A stretch of 21,567 nt of DNA from a virus: positions 1-21,567 of IMG/VR virus record IMGVR_UViG_3300048438_000019. One strand, given 5' to 3'. Numbering within the stretch: position 1 is the stretch's first letter; each line of letters opens with the position of its first letter. Below, piece after piece: positions 8,844 through 16,619 of the stretch. The translations under genes were made by a program, and so were the position numbers. The notes under the pieces are model-generated. The model searched no databases and had not been told where the DNA came from. It worked only from the letters and a program-made list of their open reading frames with translations.

Positions 8844-9776
8844 ATGAGTGTATCAATTACATCAACTTACGCGGGCGAATTTAGTGGCAAGTATATCGCT
8901 GCTGCTTTATTATCTGCTGACACATTAGACAAAGGCAATATCACAATTATGCCTAACGTTAAGTTTAAGTCTGTAATCAAAAAGGCTTCAACTGACAGTA
9001 TCGTAAAAGACGCTACTTGCGACTTTCAAACTGGACAAGGGACATTAACTCTTACAGAGAAAATCCTTCAGCCAGAAGAATTTCAAGTAAACCTTGACAT
9101 CTGTAAAAAAGACCTACATTCGGATTGGGAAGCTGCACAAATGGGATATTCTGCATTTGACAACCTACCAGCTAACTTTTCTGATTTTGTATTGGCTCAC
9201 GTTGCTGCTAAAGTAGCTGACCGCACAGAAAGAAACATTTGGAGTGGAAATACTTCAACTTCTGGACAATTTAACGGATTTGCTACATTGTTAGCTGCTG
9301 ATGGAGATTTGCCATCTGGACAAGATATTACTGGTACTGCTGTAACTGCTGCAAACGTAGTTGCTGAATTAGGAGATGTTGTAGATGCTATCCCTACTGC
9401 TGTTTACGGAAGTGAAGATTTAGCTATCTATGCTGCATCAAACGTAGTGCGTGCTTATACTCGTGCTTTAGGCGGTTTTGGTGCTGCTGGAGTTGGCGCT
9501 AACGGATTTGAGAACAAAGGAAACAACCAAGTATTAGGTAACCTTTTCTTTGATGGTATCCCAGTAATTCCTTGTAGAGGTGCTGCTGACGATATGATTA
9601 TCGCTGCTGAAAAGTCTAACCTTTTCTTCGGTACTGGTATCTTAAGCGACCTTAACGAAGTAAGAGTTATTGATATGGCTGAAACAGACGGAAGCCAGAA
9701 TGTTCGTGTAGTGATGAGATTTACTGCTGGCGTACAATACGCTCAAGTATCTGACATCGTTTACAGAACTGTATAA
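8844..9776 (+). CDS. Major capsid protein, HK97 fold (310 aa)
   Basis: This is the predicted shell subunit. The length fits a compact HK97-fold capsid protein without a delta domain. The central segment after DKGNITIMPNVKFKSVIKK has the extended, Asp/Lys-rich character of an E-loop region. A helix at about 105-132 (FVLAHVAAKVADRTERNIW) matches the long spine helix. The C-terminus (RVVMRFTAGVQYAQVSDIVY) reads like the closing P-domain strands. It follows the scaffold gene by 23 bp and is followed at once by a strong terminator, as expected for the most abundant virion protein. Codon choice differs from neighbours, with many GCT, ATC and AAC codons, consistent with high expression. Confidence 0.87.
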   Translation: MSVSITSTYAGEFSGKYIAAALLSADTLDKGNITIMPNVKFKSVIKKASTDSIVKDATCDFQTGQGTLTLTEKILQPEEFQVNLDICKKDLHSDWEAAQMGYSAFDNLPANFSDFVLAHVAAKVADRTERNIWSGNTSTSGQFNGFATLLAADGDLPSGQDITGTAVTAANVVAELGDVVDAIPTAVYGSEDLAIYAASNVVRAYTRALGGFGAAGVGANGFENKGNNQVLGNLFFDGIPVIPCRGAADDMIIAAEKSNLFFGTGILSDLNEVRVIDMAETDGSQNVRVVMRFTAGVQYAQVSDIVYRTV

Positions 9777-9796
9777 TAATTAATTAATCAACGTAG

Positions 9797-9829
9797 AAAG
9801 GGGTGGGGCAATTTACCCTACCCTTTTTT
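9797..9829 (+). terminator. Rho-independent terminator after the major capsid gene
   Basis: A 12-bp stem with two G-U pairs joins 9797-9808 (AAAGGGGTGGGG) to 9816-9827 around a 7-nt loop. The 3' arm runs into six T residues (9824-9829). It lies 20 bp after the capsid stop. Confidence 0.9.
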
Positions 9830-9850
9830 ATTTAAAAAAACTATAAAAAT

Positions 9851-10378
9851 ATGGCTTGTTCATTAACAACTGGTAGAAAAGTACCTTGCAAAAGCGCAGT
9901 AGGTGGTATTAAAACTATTTACTTTGCTGACTTTGGTACTTTAGGTGCTGCCACAATAGCTGCTGGAGAGATTACAGCATTTGCTGGAGACCCAGATTGG
10001 TTTCAGTTTGATGTTAAGGGTAATTCTTCTTTAGAAACCAGTATAAATTCGAGTAGAGAGAATGGTACGACATTCTATGAAAGTACACTTAACCTTACAC
10101 TTACATTCCAAGACAAAGCAACACAAGAGGAACTTAAACTAATTGCACACGCAAGACCACACATTGCTATCGAGGACTACAACGGAAATTATTTCGTTAT
10201 GGGATTAGAACACGGTGCTGATGTAAATGGTGGTACTATTGTAACTGGTGCTGCAATGGGAGATTTAACTGGGTACACAATCACAGCGGTAGCGCAAGAA
10301 ACTGCACCGCCTTACTTTGTGACTGGGTCAGTAATTACTGCTGATGCTTCTGCTTCACAAATCGACCCAACTGCATAA
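9851..10378 (+). CDS. Putative major tail (tube) protein (175 aa)
   Basis: This probably forms the tail tube. The protein opens MACSLTTGRKVPCKSAVGG, a start I associate with an abundant structural protein of Bacteroidota phages. It then shows beta-strand-rich sequence with FESTLNLTLTF-like strands (about 76-87), a helix TQEELKLIAHAR (about 92-103), and IEDYNGNYFVMGLEHGADV (107-125). This strand-helix-strand layout resembles tail-tube subunits. Its own transcription boundary, with terminators on both sides, also suits a high-copy protein. It could alternatively be a capsid decoration protein; the tube call is moderate. The leader is A-rich (CTATAAAAAT) with no Shine-Dalgarno site. Confidence 0.68.
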   Translation: MACSLTTGRKVPCKSAVGGIKTIYFADFGTLGAATIAAGEITAFAGDPDWFQFDVKGNSSLETSINSSRENGTTFYESTLNLTLTFQDKATQEELKLIAHARPHIAIEDYNGNYFVMGLEHGADVNGGTIVTGAAMGDLTGYTITAVAQETAPPYFVTGSVITADASASQIDPTA

Positions 10379-10400
10379 TCACAATTAGGGTTTTAAATTT

Positions 10401-10430
10401 AGGGTTATCTTAACGGATAGCCCTTTTTTT
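10401..10430 (+). terminator. Rho-independent terminator after the putative tail-tube gene
   Basis: AGGGTTATC (10401-10409) pairs with GATAGCCCT (10416-10424) over 9 bp with one G-U pair and a 6-nt loop. A run of seven T residues (10424-10430) follows. It sits 22 bp after the stop of the 175-aa gene. Confidence 0.88.
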
Positions 10431-10453
10431 ATGCCTTACAATACAAAATAAAT

Positions 10454-10461
10454 TAGTTTTG
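10454..10461 (+). promoter_or_regulatory. Bacteroidota-type -7 box before the 116-aa/portal unit
   Basis: TAGTTTTG fits TAnnTTTG and falls in the gap after a terminator, where a new promoter is needed. No convincing TTTG -33 box lies at the expected 17-23 bp upstream. A start of transcription near 10468 would leave a leader of under 10 nt. The box overlaps the region of start-proximal AT element copy 3, so either could be the working signal. Confidence 0.4.
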
Positions 10462-10462
10462 T

Positions 10463-10474
10463 TTATATATTAAT
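10463..10474 (+). promoter_or_regulatory. Start-proximal AT element, copy 3 (before the 116-aa gene)
   Basis: TTATATATTAAT lies directly against the ATG at 10475 and is identical in sequence and position to the copy before 8200. Confidence 0.45.
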
Positions 10475-10825
10475 ATGAAGCTAATAGGCACAAACGGAAA
10501 TAAGACCTTTAAGATAATACCAAGACAATATATTAATGGTGGTATAACAGTAAATCTTACAAGCGAAAGTACTGGTACAAACGTAAACTTAACTCCTACT
10601 GCATCAACTGATGGTAATTATATGAGTTTTGATGCGGTTTTTGGAACGCTAACAGAAGGCGATTTTTATATATTAGAAGTTAAAAACGGAACTGCGGTAA
10701 TATACAAAGACAAAGTATTTTGCACAGACCAAACAATAAACCAAACTACTAACGACTACTACTCTATTAACAAAGATGAGTATGTACAAGAAGATAGTTT
10801 TGATAACGATTATATTATATTATGA
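10475..10825 (+). CDS. Conserved-type virion-module protein of unknown function (116 aa)
   Basis: I recall proteins of this type from flavobacterial phages but know no function. The N-terminal two thirds (TFKIIPRQYINGGITVNLT, then FYILEVKNGTAVIYKDKVF) looks like a small beta-sandwich. The C-terminal third (CTDQTINQTTNDYYSINKDE) is Asn/Asp/Tyr-rich and ends in hydrophobic DYIIL. There is no signal peptide, membrane helix or catalytic pattern. It is the first gene of the transcription unit that carries the portal gene, overlaps the portal start by 4 bp (ATGA), and so is likely made with it. A minor virion or connector-associated role is inferred. Confidence 0.72.
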   Translation: MKLIGTNGNKTFKIIPRQYINGGITVNLTSESTGTNVNLTPTASTDGNYMSFDAVFGTLTEGDFYILEVKNGTAVIYKDKVFCTDQTINQTTNDYYSINKDEYVQEDSFDNDYIIL

Positions 10826-12639
10826 ACGATTTAAGAGTAGTTAATTTAAGCAACTATACAAGCCCAGAGATTATAGAGAAGTCTAATAAGGATTGGGTAA
10901 GTTATGGTGCAGATAACGATTATTTTAGTCATTTAATTAGAAACTATGAAAATAGCCCTACTAATAATGCTATTATAAACGGTATTAGCGAAATGATATA
11001 TGGCAAAGGTTTAGATGCTTTAAACAGCAATAAGAAGCCAGAGCAGTACGCTAAAATGATGTCTTTATTTCACAAGGATTGTGTGCGTAAGTTATGCTAT
11101 GACCTTAAATTAATGGGTCAATGTTCAATGCAAGTTATATACTCTAAAGACCGCAAGACTGTGGCACAAGTAGAGCATATTCCAGTTGAGAACTTAAGAG
11201 CAGAGAAATGCAACGACAAAGGCGAAATAGAGGCTTACTACTATTCTGATGATTGGAGTAAAGTAAAAAAAGCAGACGATTGCACACGCATACCAGCTTT
11301 TGGTTATTCAACAGAAAACATAGAGATAGTATACGTTAAACCTTACAGAGCTGGATATAAATATTATTCTTCTCCAGATTATGCTGGGTGTTTACAATGG
11401 TGTGAAACTGAAAGTGAGGTATCAAATTTTCACCTCAACAATGTTCAAGGAAGTTTCAGCCCTAATACTCTTATCCAGTTTAATAACGGAACTCCAAATG
11501 CCGAAGAAAGACAAATGTTGGAAAACAGAATAGCTGCTAAATTTACTGGTAGTGGTGGAAATAAGTTTATACTTGCTTTTAATGATAATAGCGATAGTGC
11601 AGCAACAGTTGAAACGCTACCAATTAGCGATGCTCACAATACTTATGAATATGTAAGTAATGAGGCAACTAAAAAAATAATGGTAGGTCATAGAGTTGTA
11701 AGCCCTATGTTATTAGGTATTAAAGACCAAAGCGGACTTGGTAACAACGCAGACGAGTTAAAGACTGCATCTATACTAATGGATAACACAGTTATTAGAC
11801 CGTTTCAGACACTTTTAATAAATGCCTTTGATAGTATATTAGCTTACAATAATATTAGCTTAAAACTATACTTTAAGACCTTACAGCCTTTAGAATTTAC
11901 AGACCTTGAAAACGTAGAGGATGAAGAAACTAAAGAAGAAGAAACTGGGGTAAAGTTAAGCGCAGAATTACCAGACGAATTAGGTAGCGATATAGCGGAT
12001 GCACTTATAGATTTAGGGCAAGACGAAGAAGAACTATTAGAGGAGTTTGAAGTAATAGACGAAAGAGAAGTAAACTATGATGAAGAACAAGGGTTAGATG
12101 AGGTAATTACAGACCTTAACAAACCTAAAGACAAAAGTTTACTATCAAAGATTTGGGAGTTTGTAAGTACTGGTAGCGCAAAGCCTTATAAAGAGAGTGA
12201 GCAAGATGGCACAAGTAAACAAACAAAAGAAGAAGGCAATGAGTTTTTAGTAAGATATATGTATGCACCAGAAAGAACAAAAGCAACATCAAGACAGTTT
12301 TGTTCTAAAATGGTAAGTGCTAAAAAGGTTTACAGAAAAGAGGATATAGTAGCTATGGAAAACAAAGCGGTTAATGCTGGGTTTGGAAAAGGCGGTAGCG
12401 ATACTTACTCTATATGGCTTTACAAAGGTGGTGCGAGATGTAGCCATAAATGGTTCAGAAAGACTTATGTACGCAAAGATGGTGCTAAAGGGTTAGGCGA
12501 TGCTATAAGCACAACAGAGGCAAGGAAAAGAGGTTTTAAGCCAGAGGCTAATGCACAAGAAGTACCAGTTGCACCAAAGGATATGAAGTATAAGGGCTAT
12601 ACAGCAGAGTATTGGAACAAAATGAAATTTAGAAACTAA
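10822..12639 (+). CDS. Portal protein with extra C-terminal Cys/His domain (605 aa)
   Basis: This forms the dodecameric DNA gateway of the head. The N-terminal 360 residues have portal character: early DNDYFSHLIRNYENSPTNNA (31-50), the helix AIINGISEMIYGKGLDAL, a clip/stem-like middle, and EATKKIMVGHRVVSPMLLGI (281-300) followed by NNADELKTASILM, the usual late helix with an 'L.G....G....e' pattern. An acidic linker (about 360-430) leads to a second domain at about 474-550, with RQFCSKMVSAKKVYRKEDI and WLYKGGARCSHKWFRKTY (C494, C540, H542). I recall that domain on other phage head proteins; its role is unknown. The gene lies downstream of the capsid gene, not upstream as usual. The start overlaps the previous gene by 4 bp. 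Confidence 0.82.
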   Translation: MNDLRVVNLSNYTSPEIIEKSNKDWVSYGADNDYFSHLIRNYENSPTNNAIINGISEMIYGKGLDALNSNKKPEQYAKMMSLFHKDCVRKLCYDLKLMGQCSMQVIYSKDRKTVAQVEHIPVENLRAEKCNDKGEIEAYYYSDDWSKVKKADDCTRIPAFGYSTENIEIVYVKPYRAGYKYYSSPDYAGCLQWCETESEVSNFHLNNVQGSFSPNTLIQFNNGTPNAEERQMLENRIAAKFTGSGGNKFILAFNDNSDSAATVETLPISDAHNTYEYVSNEATKKIMVGHRVVSPMLLGIKDQSGLGNNADELKTASILMDNTVIRPFQTLLINAFDSILAYNNISLKLYFKTLQPLEFTDLENVEDEETKEEETGVKLSAELPDELGSDIADALIDLGQDEEELLEEFEVIDEREVNYDEEQGLDEVITDLNKPKDKSLLSKIWEFVSTGSAKPYKESEQDGTSKQTKEEGNEFLVRYMYAPERTKATSRQFCSKMVSAKKVYRKEDIVAMENKAVNAGFGKGGSDTYSIWLYKGGARCSHKWFRKTYVRKDGAKGLGDAISTTEARKRGFKPEANAQEVPVAPKDMKYKGYTAEYWNKMKFRN

Positions 12640-13139
12640 TGGCAACAGCATTATTTATAAGCACAACAGACCTTAAGAAAAACTCCATCATTGATGGTAA
12701 CGTAGACATTGACAAGATGCTACAGTTTGTTAAGGTAGCGCAACAAATAGACATACAGAATTTATTAGGTACAGACTTATACAACAAGATTAGTGCTGAC
12801 ATTATAGCAGACAGTTTAAGTGGCGATTATTTGACATTGGTAAACACATACGTTCAGCCAACATTAATTTGGTTTGCGCAGATGAATTACATACCATTTG
12901 CAGCATACACAATTACAAACAAATCTGTACTTAAACACAGTAGCGAAACAGCACAGAACGTAGACAAGAACGAGGTAGATTATTTAGTTGGAAAAGCAAG
13001 GGAATACGCAAACTACTACTCAACACGATTAGTAGACTATTTATGTTTTAACAATAACTTATTCCCAGAGTATTTAAGCAACACTAACGAGGATATAAGC
13101 CCAGATACAGATACAACGTTTAACGGATGGGTTTTATGA
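12639..13139 (+). CDS. DUF6712-like putative head-tail connector (166 aa)
   Basis: This is a small helical protein next to the portal gene, resembling the phage DUF6712 type. The N-terminal ISTTDLKKNSIIDGNVDIDK (7-26) precedes helices with IDIQNLLGTDLYNKISADII (36-55), which recalls the 'i....lG..ly..l' helix of gp6-type adaptor proteins that sit under the portal. The C-terminal part (VDYLVGKAREYANYYSTRLV, about 113-132) is a long helix. The last residues are acidic and Thr-rich. It shares one base with the portal stop and overlaps the next small ORF by 4 bp. An adaptor role is inferred from position and helix layout. Confidence 0.72.
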   Translation: MATALFISTTDLKKNSIIDGNVDIDKMLQFVKVAQQIDIQNLLGTDLYNKISADIIADSLSGDYLTLVNTYVQPTLIWFAQMNYIPFAAYTITNKSVLKHSSETAQNVDKNEVDYLVGKAREYANYYSTRLVDYLCFNNNLFPEYLSNTNEDISPDTDTTFNGWVL

Positions 13140-13246
13140 AGTATAAAGTAAAAGAAATAAACCTTAATAAGCTAAAAGAGTATATAGAGAGCAAAAGCGA
13201 AAAAGAAGCAAAAAGGTTTTACAAAGAATTTAAAGAGAAGAAATGA
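13136..13246 (+). CDS. Very small basic ORF (36 aa)
   Basis: The ORF overlaps both neighbours through ATGA junctions (13136-13139 and 13243-13246), which argues that it is translated as a coupling link between the connector and receptor-binding genes. The product is a lysine/glutamate-rich amphipathic helix (KVKEINLNKLKEYI, then EAKRFYKEFKEKK) with no hydrophobic core. It may be functional, or just a short reading frame that keeps ribosomes moving. Function is unknown. Confidence 0.5.
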   Translation: MKYKVKEINLNKLKEYIESKSEKEAKRFYKEFKEKK

Positions 13247-14448
13247 CAAATCCTAAATTAGCATTAATACCAAGCGGATATAAAGCTTCTACTGTATATT
13301 CTATTTTGCCGAATAATGCAGATGGCGATTTTACATACGAGCGTAATGGTAGCGCAACAAGAGTGCGTAAGGATGGTCTTATTGAGGAGCTGACTGTTAA
13401 TGATACACCAAGATTAGATTGGTTGAATAGCGATTGTCCTTCGCTCTTACTTGAGAGCCAACGCACAAACATACAAGCGTATAGCGAAAACTTTAGCGGT
13501 GCTGCTTGGACACCAGCTTTTTCAACTATAACTGCAAACAGTAGTATATCGCCAAACGGAGAACTGACTGCATATAAATTAGAAACTACATCGTCTGTTG
13601 GTTTATTAGGTGGTATTGTTACAATAACAGCAAATACATTATATACTTATTCTCTTTTTGTGAAAGCAGATACAACAAGTATTTGTAAAGTTCAAATGTA
13701 TGATGCTAATACTGGTGGGCAAATTAATCCTTTTGGATGGATTGAGTTTGATATGTCTACTGAAACAATCGAAAGTAGTTTAGGTACTGCAAGTTTTGAC
13801 AAATTTGATGGAGGTTGGTATAGGTTAAAAGTAAGTGGTACTTCGCCAAATACGTTAGGTGGTGGCGCAACTGGTGTTCAAATATCTTTAACAGAAGTTG
13901 GTAGTATATTTATATGGGGTGCGCAGATGGAAGCTGGTGAATATGCTACAAGCTATATTAAAAACGTAGATGATGCTAATGGTGTAACAAGATTAAAAGA
14001 CGAATGTTTTAACGGCGGCGATGCTGATTTATTTGACATTACAGAGGGTACTTTTTTTGTTGATGCAGTAAATTTTGGTACACCTTTAAATGATTATAGT
14101 ATGATTACAATATCTGATGCAACTGGTAGTAATTATATTAGATTTATTTACGAAAGTAGTAGAATAAGAGTATCTGTTTTAGGTTTAGGAGATTATTTTA
14201 TTACTGGTGTAAATGATAATGAAAGAAATAAGGTAGCTACAACTTTTAAAGAAAATGAAATGAAAGTTTTTTTTAATGGAAGTTTAGTACATACTGATAC
14301 TTTAGGGGTATTACCAACTGGATTAAGTAAATTAAATTTTTCAATGACAAACAATTTATCACGTTGGTTTGAGGGGGAAGTATATGACACAAGAGTTTAT
14401 GACAGAGTATTAACAGAAGCGGAAGCAATAACACTAACAACAATATAA
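13243..14448 (+). CDS. Lectin-like receptor-binding tail protein (401 aa)
   Basis: This probably binds a host surface glycan. Residues about 28-75 contain FTYERNGSATRVRKDGLIEE, then PRLDWL and LLLESQRTNIQAYSENF. That is the block seen at the N-terminus of many phage tail-spike or carbohydrate-binding proteins. A central beta-sandwich (about 80-235, with YTYSLFVKADTTSICKVQMY and GGWYRLKVSG) resembles a carbohydrate-binding module. The C-terminal 160 residues (FFVDAVNFG, then FKENEMKVFFNGSLVHTDTL and VYDTRVYDRVLTEAE) have LamG / concanavalin A-like lectin character. No signal peptide is present. Glycan binding is inferred from the fold; the substrate is unknown. The start overlaps the 36-aa ORF (ATGA), and the last base is the A of the next ATG. 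Confidence 0.77.
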   Translation: MTNPKLALIPSGYKASTVYSILPNNADGDFTYERNGSATRVRKDGLIEELTVNDTPRLDWLNSDCPSLLLESQRTNIQAYSENFSGAAWTPAFSTITANSSISPNGELTAYKLETTSSVGLLGGIVTITANTLYTYSLFVKADTTSICKVQMYDANTGGQINPFGWIEFDMSTETIESSLGTASFDKFDGGWYRLKVSGTSPNTLGGGATGVQISLTEVGSIFIWGAQMEAGEYATSYIKNVDDANGVTRLKDECFNGGDADLFDITEGTFFVDAVNFGTPLNDYSMITISDATGSNYIRFIYESSRIRVSVLGLGDYFITGVNDNERNKVATTFKENEMKVFFNGSLVHTDTLGVLPTGLSKLNFSMTNNLSRWFEGEVYDTRVYDRVLTEAEAITLTTI

Positions 14449-14621
14449 TGAGCTGGGGAAAAATATACGAAACAACTTGGTGGGGTAATCCAACAGTAAG
14501 CGGATGGGGAAGCATTTACTATCCTTATACAGACCCAACACCTACACCTTTCTTTGAAGTATTAGCAGAGAATGGCGACTTTTTACAAACAGAACAAAAC
14601 GAATATATAATAATAGAATAA
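14448..14621 (+). CDS. Small Trp-rich tail-module protein (57 aa)
   Basis: The ORF starts at the A shared with the upstream stop and ends 10 bp before the next start, so it fits the operon tightly. The N-terminal half is rich in Trp, Gly and Tyr (SWGKIYETTWWGNPTVSGWG), a pattern I recall from small proteins next to flavobacterial phage fibres. The C-terminal part (VLAENGDFLQTEQNEYIIIE) closely resembles the last 19 residues of the 891-aa tail protein. This suggests a shared interaction tag or folding strand. Function is unknown, but the composition supports a virion protein. Confidence 0.65.
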   Translation: MSWGKIYETTWWGNPTVSGWGSIYYPYTDPTPTPFFEVLAENGDFLQTEQNEYIIIE

Positions 14622-14631
14622 ATTTAAAAAA

Positions 14632-16206
14632 ATGGCAAATAAAAAATTTAGTGAATTTACAGTAAAAACTGACCCAGCAAATGTTGATTTCTTGGTCGGT
14701 TATGATGGTACGGATAATGTCCGTATTGACCCATCTAATTTAGGTGGCGGCGGTGGTGCTTCAGACTTAAACGGATTGAGTGATGTAAGTATAGATTTAA
14801 CAAACGACAACGCTTTCTTTATTAACATACCAAGTGGAACATCTGGAGCAGTTGGTAATATAGGTTTAGGTGAAGAAGCTTTAAACAGTCTAACAAGCGG
14901 AGATTATAATACTGCAATAGGTAAACAAGCGTTGAACAATAGTACAACTTCAGAACGTTCTACTGCTATTGGTTACAATGCTGGTGCTTCTGCTGGAACT
15001 AATTTACAACTGAATGCAGTTCTTATTGGAGATAATGCTGGTTTTGGTAGAAGCGGTTACAGAACTGTTGCTGTTGGCTCTGGTGCTATGAGTTTTGGAC
15101 TTGGTAAAAGCGCAGTAAACAGAAACACCGCAATAGGGTATCACGCTCTTTATAGAATAGACACTAACGGAGCTGATAATATAGCAATAGGACACGAAGC
15201 AAGTCAATTTTTAACAACTGCTACCACAAACATAGCGATAGGGGATAATGCTGCAAGAAGTTCTACTGCAAATGGTCATATTTCAATAGGTTACCAAGCT
15301 GGCTACTCACAAACTTCTGCGCCTAATAACACAAACATAGGTTATAAAGCTGGGTATTCTAACACAACGGAAGATAGTCGTACTATTGTAGGTTATGAGT
15401 GTGGGGAGTTTAGTACTGGAAGTGATAATACTTTTATGGGTCGTAGAGCTGGTAGAGGTTCAAGCGGCTTAACAAATTCTGGCTCAAGAAATACCGCTAT
15501 AGGGCAGTCGGCTGGACTTGGTATTAGAACTGGTGCAGAGAATACATTTTTAGGTTTTCAAGCTGGACAAAATAATGCAACTGCAAGTTATAACACTTTT
15601 GTGGGAGCAAGAGCTTCATCGAATTCAACTATAACTGGCGGTAATAATACTGGTGTAGGTTATTCAGCATTAGCTTTTTTGTCAAGTGGAGCTAACAACA
15701 CTGTATTAGGTTATCAAGCTGGAAATTCAATCACTTCTGGAAGCAATTTAACTATAATTGGATATGATGCTGATGCAAGTTCTGCAACTGCAACAAATGA
15801 AATAACTTTAGGAAATTCAAGTGTTAGTACTTTGCGTTGTGCGGTTACTTCTATAACATCATTATCAGACGAAAGAGATAAATCAGAAATAAAGGATTTA
15901 GAATATGGACTTGCTTTTATTGATGCTTTGCAACCAAGAGAATTTGTTTGGGATAATAGACCAGAAACAACAGTAGAGGTTGATGAAGATGGCAACGAAA
16001 CAGAGGTAGAATTTTATTCAGCTAACAAAGGAAAAAAAGATTTTGGTTTTATAGCGCAAGAAGTTAGAGAGTTAGACAACGATACTTTAAGATTGGTTTA
16101 TTCTGAAAACGAAGAACGTTTAGAATTGAGTTACGGAAAACTTGTGCCGATATTAGTTAAAGCAATACAAGAGTTAAAAGAAGAAGTTGAATTATTAAAA
16201 TCATAA
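14632..16206 (+). CDS. Tail fibre with head-like repeats and C-terminal S74 chaperone domain (524 aa)
   Basis: This is a probable trimeric fibre. Residues about 1-70 form an attachment region. From about 70 to 400 the protein has repeated blocks with the core NTAIG, including SLTSGDYNTAIGKQALNNST, related to YadA-type beta-roll repeats. The last 114 residues (411-524) show the Peptidase_S74 intramolecular chaperone: LSDERDKSEIKDL with the usual Ser-Asp site (S412-D413), FGFIAQEVREL, then LSYGKLVPILVKAIQELKEE. In this family the chaperone drives trimer folding and is then cut off at that Ser. The repeats arise at protein level and explain the weak DNA repeats in 14860-15760. Confidence 0.87.
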   Translation: MANKKFSEFTVKTDPANVDFLVGYDGTDNVRIDPSNLGGGGGASDLNGLSDVSIDLTNDNAFFINIPSGTSGAVGNIGLGEEALNSLTSGDYNTAIGKQALNNSTTSERSTAIGYNAGASAGTNLQLNAVLIGDNAGFGRSGYRTVAVGSGAMSFGLGKSAVNRNTAIGYHALYRIDTNGADNIAIGHEASQFLTTATTNIAIGDNAARSSTANGHISIGYQAGYSQTSAPNNTNIGYKAGYSNTTEDSRTIVGYECGEFSTGSDNTFMGRRAGRGSSGLTNSGSRNTAIGQSAGLGIRTGAENTFLGFQAGQNNATASYNTFVGARASSNSTITGGNNTGVGYSALAFLSSGANNTVLGYQAGNSITSGSNLTIIGYDADASSATATNEITLGNSSVSTLRCAVTSITSLSDERDKSEIKDLEYGLAFIDALQPREFVWDNRPETTVEVDEDGNETEVEFYSANKGKKDFGFIAQEVRELDNDTLRLVYSENEERLELSYGKLVPILVKAIQELKEEVELLKS

Positions 16207-16209
16207 ATA

Positions 16210-16455
16210 ATGTTTAGAAACGTAGTAACATCTGAAAACACAGAGGAAAGCCACAAAGCGGTAATTACTTCACAGATACCAGACCAATTAAGTCAAATAA
16301 GTGCTGATAAAAATGTAGAAGCAATTAAAGACCATTTTAAGTTTGTATTAGCAAATGACTTTTATAAAGATGAGTTAAGCGCAGAGCAGATTACTGAAAT
16401 GGAGTCTTACTTGCCAAGTGACTATCAAGACGAGTACGAAGATTTACCAGAATAA
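16210..16455 (+). CDS. Small acidic hypothetical protein (81 aa)
   Basis: This starts 4 bp after the fibre stop, so it is probably in the same unit. The sequence is acidic at the end (SDYQDEYEDLPE) with a helix around LSQISADKNVEAIKDHFKFV (about 28-47). There is no membrane segment or known motif. It could be a fibre-associated or late-expressed small protein, or an assembly factor; function is unknown. The leader AAATAATG is A-rich, and there is no Shine-Dalgarno site. Confidence 0.65.
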   Translation: MFRNVVTSENTEESHKAVITSQIPDQLSQISADKNVEAIKDHFKFVLANDFYKDELSAEQITEMESYLPSDYQDEYEDLPE

Positions 16456-16490
16456 TTTGTATATTTACGTAATAACTTAAAAATATAACT

Positions 16491-16619
16491 ATGGAAATTA
16501 CTGAAGAACAAATCGCAAAAGTAAACGCAATTATTAACACGCTACCCATTGCAGTATTAGCACAAGCACAAGAGATTGTAAAGGTGCTGAATGAGTCAAT
16601 ACCAAAAGAGGATGATTAA
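16491..16619 (+). CDS. Small hypothetical protein (42 aa)
   Basis: ATG at 16491 follows a 35-bp AT-rich gap, and the frame ends in TAA at 16617-16619. It starts MEITEEQIAKVNAIIN and is a mostly helical, mildly acidic peptide with a hydrophobic middle (AIINTLPIAVLAQAQEIVKV). It overlaps the next gene by 8 or 29 bp depending on that gene's start. Function is unknown. The A-rich leader (AAAAATATAACT) is typical of starts in this window. Confidence 0.55.
   Translation: MEITEEQIAKVNAIINTLPIAVLAQAQEIVKVLNESIPKEDD

Noticed and set aside
13243-14515. Minus-strand ORFs of 65-80 aa within the lectin-like gene
   Set aside because: They are short, overlap a well-supported plus-strand gene and lack any leader or motif.
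14860-15760. Weakly repeated DNA that could look like an array or tandem repeat
   Set aside because: The repeats follow the NTAIG protein repeats of the fibre, vary between copies and have no constant spacer, so this is not a CRISPR array.
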